A stretch of DNA of 64,000 nt from Pisolithus tinctorius. Taxonomy: Eukaryota > Basidiomycota > Agaricomycetes > Boletales > Pisolithaceae. The translations under genes were made by a program, and so were the position numbers. Below are positions 58,571-64,000 of the stretch, piece after piece. The notes under the pieces were generated by a model. It did no database searches. It was not told the DNA's origin and was given only the letters and a program-made list of their open reading frames with translations. The stretch lies in contig JANFAH010000005.1 of assembly GCA_024663395.1 (NCBI GenBank), positions 992,001 to 1,056,000 of the forward strand. The letters are read 5' to 3'. How positions within the stretch are numbered: the first letter of the stretch is position 1; every line of letters starts with the position of its first letter.

Positions 58571-61500
58571 GGAGATGAACGAAGCGCTGCGAGGATGCGA
58601 GGGTCGCGTTAAATACATAATACGCAGGGCGGGGCTATTGTTATGTATGTCCTTGGGACCTGCATGGGTGACCAACATCATAACCTGATATTACATAAGC
58701 GGGGTAAAGTTAACATCTGGTCTCAGATCTGTCAGTCGCAAACACAATCTCCTGTACAGCAATATCAGAAATGGACAGCAGATGCGTCGGATCATATCAC
58801 ATCATATCACTGCCAAATAGATTCCTTGCGTCCATGGTCAGATCTATCATGGATCTCGCACCAGTCGCAGTCTAATCAAGTCCCTTCCTAACAAGTACTG
58901 TAATTTACGAGCTCCGACCGAATCTAAATGTTTCACCACGACTCCTCACTCAGCTAGATCTGACACTGATGTCCAGTTAATCTCTACCCCCGATTCCATG
59001 GCCTCTGCGTAGTTTATGCCGTGCGTAATGTTCTTGTGTGCCATGATCAGTCAGGGGTGCCAACCAATTACCGTCCGATACCACGCACTGCTGTCCGACA
59101 TCAAGTGTCGTAGCAATCGGATAGGTATCAAGGGACGGTGAATATATAAGGACACCGGAAGCGTCGGCTCGCACCTGCAGCGGCAAGACTACTTTCCGCA
59201 CCGTCGCAGTATACTAGTAGTGTACTGCATTGTGTTCTGCGTAGTCAGTGCAGAAATACCACAACTCAAACTTCGAGTTCATTTCCTTCACGCACCAAGC
59301 CGATATCGCACGAGTAGATTATCGGAGAAAGTCGCGGTCATTGTTGTAGTAATTTCCACGACGGAGTCCAACGTGGACCTAACCCGTCAATTCGACTGCA
59401 ATAAATGTTCGCACTGCAATGTGATTATTGAGTGCGCACAGGACTTAGGTGGACACCCGCAGCTCCTTGCAGACGTTTATTTGAGCCACGAGAATTTGCG
59501 CAACGCGGGGAATCTTGTGGCAGATTCAACAGATACCTTGGGGTGGGCTAACAGTTGGCTAAAAGTTCGAAAACACGACATACCAACCAGGCCACACGGT
59601 TTTCTTGCTTGTCCCAAAATTATTGGGGAACGAGGCAACATAGGCAGCGCTGGTAGCAGGAGGATTTACTCGATTTCCGCGTTAGCTTTGCTCCGGTTTG
59701 CCCTCGCGGGCGGCTTTGTATAGCCTCACGATGTCTTGTCAAGCCATCAGAAGAGAGCAACGTTCCAACAACTCTTCATTGCTACACCAAAAGACAAGAA
59801 ATCGCGCTTACACATTAAGACCACCAAAATCAGAGATTTACGGAGGTTAAAACGGAACAGGTGAAAAAGCCGGGGTGCCTTTCTACCCTCCAAGTCGACA
59901 TGACAGCCTATGCACCTACGTCTCCAAATTGATGTTGCATTCTCCCAAACAGTCTTCAACTCTCCCCATGTTACCAACCGGCCGACATTCGATGCCGCCA
60001 TTGACCTCGGGAGCGTGTACCGCCGGAACCCCACGACGACCAGGCTGAAGATGTACGAATTGCAGATATCGTTGAAAGAAGACTTCGCACATCAACTGGG
60101 CAACATGTTATGCGCCCAGTGGTGACAGCTCCGATTCGAGGGCCTATCCATCAACACCATGGAAACCTTTCTGGCAGTGCGTATCACGGCGCACGCCAGG
60201 ATATACGTTACGTCCAATCCCACTTGAAGAGGGCAATGCAGCTCCCGATGCGCCAGAGTGAGAGAAGCAATGACTTTCTTTCTTGCCTCCGGTTTGTGTA
60301 AGAATGCCCAAGGTGTCACATATTGGTCTCCCTTACTTTTGGTTTTTCAGGATTGATGTTCGCCAGGCAACCGACGTTCTGCCCGCAAAAACTCCCTTGC
60401 ACGTTATTGCTACGCTGTGATTGCATAGGATAGGGGTAAAGGTGAAGCACGCAGTGGTTTATTCTCCTGGAAGGTGCGGACTTTCAGCCAGTGTCAATGT
60501 TACCTTCCGACGGTAGGAGACAACCGTGGCTGGGCTATTGGCTCTTTGTCCACATGGTATCTCGGGCGACGGTTTCCTGGTACTAATCGTGGTCGTCCGT
60601 TTATCGATGAACAACATGCCAATATGGAGGGGAGCTATCTCTTGCACGGGTCCCCAACGATGACTCGATATCGCTTCTTTGTGTTGTCTAACTCGACGTG
60701 TTGGTAACCCCTTTCCTGGAGACTGATGTGACGGGGCCCAGTGGAGCCGTTTCTCTTGGTGTTTGAGTACCGTCCAGCCTGAATTTTGTGTGCATGTGAT
60801 GACCACAGCTGAACCCTCCAACAAGGCCACTCGGGGGTATCGACGCATTTTTGTCGAACTCATAGCAGCCGTCCTCGTTGAAGCTGTCCTGCCATTAGTT
60901 AAAGGTATACGTGCTGGTGAGTATGGAACTCACCTTCCGAGTATGTTGCTTTGCAAACCGGAGGCTGGTATCTTGTGGCACGCAGAATTCTGATTGAGTT
61001 TAGATGCTACTGCCTACCAAGGTAGGTATTTTAGTTGGATTCTTCGCAATGGTGGTCCTAGGATTTTTTTCTCGCGCTCGGTTTCTTGGGTATGCAGTGG
61101 GCATCGCCGGGAATCTTCCTCCCCTCCGTCTGGACTTCTCTTGCAAGTCTGAATAGACCTCCCTGTCACCTTGGGAATTGTGACGTGTTTGGGAGTCATG
61201 CAATTGGACGGTGGACAGCAGTAGACTGGATGGGTCTTACCAGGTTGCCGTGTTGCTGTTGAAGCACACGGTCACCTGTACCCGCGGACATTCTTGGCGA
61301 GGAGACCCCCCAACGCAGTATGTCGTTCACATCGCTAGATGACGACCTTCTTCGCCGTCCGCTACAAACAGCGATAGCCTCTAAATATTCCCTTGGTAGG
61401 GGCCTGGCGTCCGCTCAAGTGGGTGAACCGGAAGACGCCGACGTCCAAATAGTACATGCCCTGGTTGTGCCCTCGAGATGGGACCAGCCCGGCCCTTGGC

Positions 61501-62584
61501 ATCGCCTTCGTGGGCACGTGGACAAGAGTGAGCCGGGCAGTAGGTCAGCAATTGCTTGCCTTGCCCGCTCTCGAGGTCTGGTGGCTCGAACTACCTCTCC
61601 CGTGCTTTCCCCCATTTCTGCGTTTCAAGGGACAGTAATAAGACGATGGGCTAGAACAAGGATTCCAGAAATTTGGCGAGGAGTCGTCTATACTGACTAG
61701 TCTGTCACAGCTTGTCCCCTCGATTGCACGTCATCTGATGTAAGTTTCCCCCCCTACTTTTTTGACCTTCACCTCGAACAACGCAGTAGCGGCACAAAGC
61801 TGACGGTACTGTGGAGCCTCTGACAGCATTTAGTTGTGGGGTGCTGGGGCCTGCGGTGGGCTGTAGACTACACTAACATACGAGCCACAGTGACTCCATG
61901 GTGTATCGTTTTCAATACAGACATGCGAAAATGGGGTTTGGAGAGGAGATGTATATGTACAAAGTGGTACTGTGCCTCGCCCCACTTTCATCTCCACACA
62001 GAAACCTAGACTATCTACCCAGCCATCCTCGTATATTTGGTGGGGCGCTGTGTTTCTAGAATAATTCTGGGGTTATGCATACGTCTTCTACGCCACACTT
62101 AGAATACTGTCAGAAAACGTGGGGAGGATGACACGTAGATACGTATCATCTATTTGCAGGGGACGCACCATGACGAGAAACCTGAGCGGAGATCGCGGAC
62201 GAAGCACGAATGTCATATGGCGCGGTTGTTTCCGTGTTGAAATTGTCCTCCGCCCACCATCCTCGTGACTTAACAACCATCTGTATGCCAGTCCCATTCA
62301 CCAAATTAGCAGGCCAAATGTTCGATGCCTTCGCCGTTAGTACTATGATACACTACAGTGCAGAGTCCGTCTTGCCCTCCCGTGTATGTGGGGCCTCTAG
62401 AACAAAGTGTCGCGAAAACTCGGAAATGAAGGAATATCGAGATAAAGAACGAAATAGCGTCTGAGTTTTCCCGGTCAACTGATCTTGTTCCGTGTATGTA
62501 CGATCTGTATGACCATCCTGTTCGCGTCAGCAAATCGTCAGGTCCTAGGCTAAAATTATACCTCGATTTTGGGAGGTGTCATAT
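58571..62584. other. Gene-poor interval between Clp1-like and WC-2
   Basis: About 4.0 kb with no recognisable protein on either strand. The longest frame (59220-59723, plus) has no ATG at its start and shows no domain. A small tandem ATCATATCAC occurs at about 58795-58811. Frames between 59740 and 61700 switch strand and length without consistent splice sites. No transposon ends or long inverted repeats were seen by eye. It may hold long promoters, a non-coding RNA or a decayed gene. Confidence 0.5.
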
Positions 62585-63868
62585 TCACACACACCCACCA
62601 CTTGTTCCCACCGCACTCGAATTTTCATCAGCTTTATTACGGATTTCCTTGGCCCACCGCAGCCCACATGCGTTGCACAGCGTTTTAGGTCCTTGGGGGC
62701 CCTGAAAATGCGATAGATCAACTCATGACCATGGACTTCAAGGTCACTTGCATACCTTTCGCCATTCTGGCGAGTCCGTTCTCCCACATGTCACGCAAAC
62801 GTATTGCTCTGTTGTATGCATCTTGCGCATCTGAGGAAGAATGTGTGAAAAGCAGTGCTCTGAAAGCGAAAAAGATTGTTAGTAACCTTTTTGCGCCTTG
62901 ACGTGTCATCGCTTGCATCCTCGGCTGGCTGTGTTCCAGAAGACGAATACTGTCCTCGAAGCGAGTGCGTACTGTGTGGATCGTATCCAGTAACTCTTAT
63001 CTGGTTGGCTTGTTGCGTGAAGTCATCGCAAGGTAGCCTCGATGATTGATAGTGCATTACTTGGGGGTACGACCTCGATACATTAGCGGCGCCCCCACCG
63101 GTAGCGGGCATTCCGTGGGAGGTATACCCAGTCGACTTTGAACTCCCAGCCGTGGGGATTGTGGGTGAGGATGTGCGAACTCGCAGTTCCGCAAGTCGTC
63201 GTTGCAAACGCTCATTTTCAATCTTGAGCTCCAAGAATGTGTTGAGCCTTGACATTAGGAACAAGATCAGTTCCCCGCAAAGAGTGAGCTGGTACGGTTG
63301 ATCACTCACATAGCGACGTTGCGACTTGGATAAGGTTTGGCCACAGCAAGGAAACAACGAGGAGAAGTTTCATTTTCCAGATATAGCGGGTAACCTTTTA
63401 GCTCGAATAGCACTTGTGATTGAGGTATGTGCTGTATTGCGAATCCGTTTTTGCATTGCAGACGGATGTATGAATTCATCTCTTTACGTGTATGGAGCGA
63501 ATCCTGGAACGCCACATAAAACGTCTGTTGGTCCTCTGCTGTGATAAAACAAGTGGGATGAAACGTGGCATCCAGCGAATATACATGATATACTTACCGT
63601 TGACAAAATCCAAGAAATTTCGATCAATGAGTTCGGTGTCTCGCCAACCTAGAAGCTCTATGATGGCTCTCCCGCAAAACCAGACTTTGGCATCACTGGA
63701 GAGGACGAATATAATGGCATCTGAGAGTTCGTTAATGAGGAGATCGGCCCAACGCTTCCTCTTGGTAAACTCAAACGTCGAGGGTATCTGGGACGCGTTA
63801 GAACTCGAGACGGGTCTTGGCTGTGGCTGTCTCTGTGCCGTGCCAGTGGAGAGGGAGTGGGCAGACAT
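62585..63868 (-). CDS. wc-2: White Collar-2 type PAS/GATA zinc-finger light-response factor
   Basis: Partner of the blue-light receptor WC-1. The ATG at 63868 starts [20 protein letters not shown], then [20 protein letters not shown], typical of the WC-2 N-terminus. A PAS domain spans about residues 40-150 ([59 protein letters not shown]). A coiled-coil region [20 protein letters not shown] follows near 63180-63240. The C-terminal GATA finger is [15 protein letters not shown], with an intron, then [15 protein letters not shown] (62640-62800), giving C-x2-C-x17-20-C-N-A-C. The stop is at 62585-62587. In basidiomycetes WC-1 lacks the finger, so WC-2 is its carrier. Five or so introns. Confidence 0.92.
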
Positions 63869-64000
63869 TGGAGAAGAAGAAACGGCCCGCCGCTAATTAA
63901 TGCCCGGAATAGTAGTGTAACTTGTATACCAACCACAACCTGTTATGACGTCGTCGCCTGTGTATCAACTGCCTTATGCCGCCGGCTGAGATACCCAAAT

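Noticed and set aside
58795..58811. Short tandem ATCATATCAC as a possible CRISPR or satellite repeat
   Set aside because: Only two copies and no spacers; a chance microduplication is enough.
59220..59723. A 167-codon plus-strand frame
   Set aside because: No ATG at the frame start, no recognised domain, no splice partners.

Overview
This 64 kb window is nuclear DNA of a filamentous fungus, most likely a basidiomycete of the Agaricomycetes. The genes are eukaryotic housekeeping genes packed on both strands, nearly all broken by GT-AG introns of about 45-60 nt. Two regulators point the same way: a Clp1 (clampless1)-like protein and a White Collar-2 type PAS plus GATA-finger protein, which in mushroom-forming fungi act in sexual development and light sensing. 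I saw no rRNA, tRNA, CRISPR array, prophage or intact transposon. Gene models were built by hand splicing, so outer ends of recognised genes are firmer than each inner splice site.

Layout. 1-279: 3' end of an unknown + gene. 357-6852 (-): MER3/HFM1 meiotic DNA helicase with about 38 introns. 7131-7590 (+): CKS1. About 7.8-8.8 kb (-): an unresolved gene. 8913-13154 (-): insulysin-type M16 metallopeptidase. 13775-17344 (+): large one-pass membrane protein of unknown function. 17437-19633 (-): RPA1. 19877-21345 (-): indoleamine 2,3-dioxygenase. 22812-24614 (-): 3-hydroxyisobutyryl-CoA hydrolase. 24772-26780 (+): tubulin cofactor E. 27253-28614 (-): SR splicing factor. 28809-30791 (-): cysteine desulfurase NFS1. 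31157-32063 (-): NECAP. 32202-33248 (+): COP9 signalosome subunit 8. 34345-35875 (-): UBLCP1 phosphatase. 36390-37430 (+): NUDT19-like Nudix hydrolase. 37741-39692 (-): secreted carboxylesterase. 40322-42950 (+): CWF19L1/Drn1-like protein. 43036-45286 (-): class I/II aminotransferase. 45920-47280 (+): arginase. 47862-50342 (+): repeat-rich C2H2 zinc-finger protein. 51094-52771 (-): isovaleryl-CoA dehydrogenase. 52899-54288 (-): inositol-pentakisphosphate 2-kinase. 54515-56067 (+): AGC-type protein kinase. 57631-58570 (-): Clp1-like. 58571-62584: gene-poor. 62585-63868 (-): WC-2.

How the genes relate. This is not one pathway cluster. Chromosome and cell-cycle genes (MER3, CKS1, RPA1) sit on the left. 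Five amino-acid catabolic enzymes are scattered from 20 to 53 kb (tryptophan, valine, leucine and arginine breakdown, plus an aminotransferase). Developmental and light regulators sit at the right edge. Several gene pairs are divergent with short shared promoters: MER3/CKS1, HIBCH/TBCE, NECAP/CSN8, IPK1/kinase, aminotransferase/arginase.

The most unusual items are a C2H2 protein with about twelve copies of a 30-residue repeat, three 10-nt microexons in MER3 and arginase, a likely GC-AG intron in the CWF19L1-like gene, a membrane protein whose three in-frame introns are all multiples of three with one encoding a hydrophobic stretch, and repeated CACGTG boxes just upstream of several start codons. 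I found no clearly new multi-gene system.
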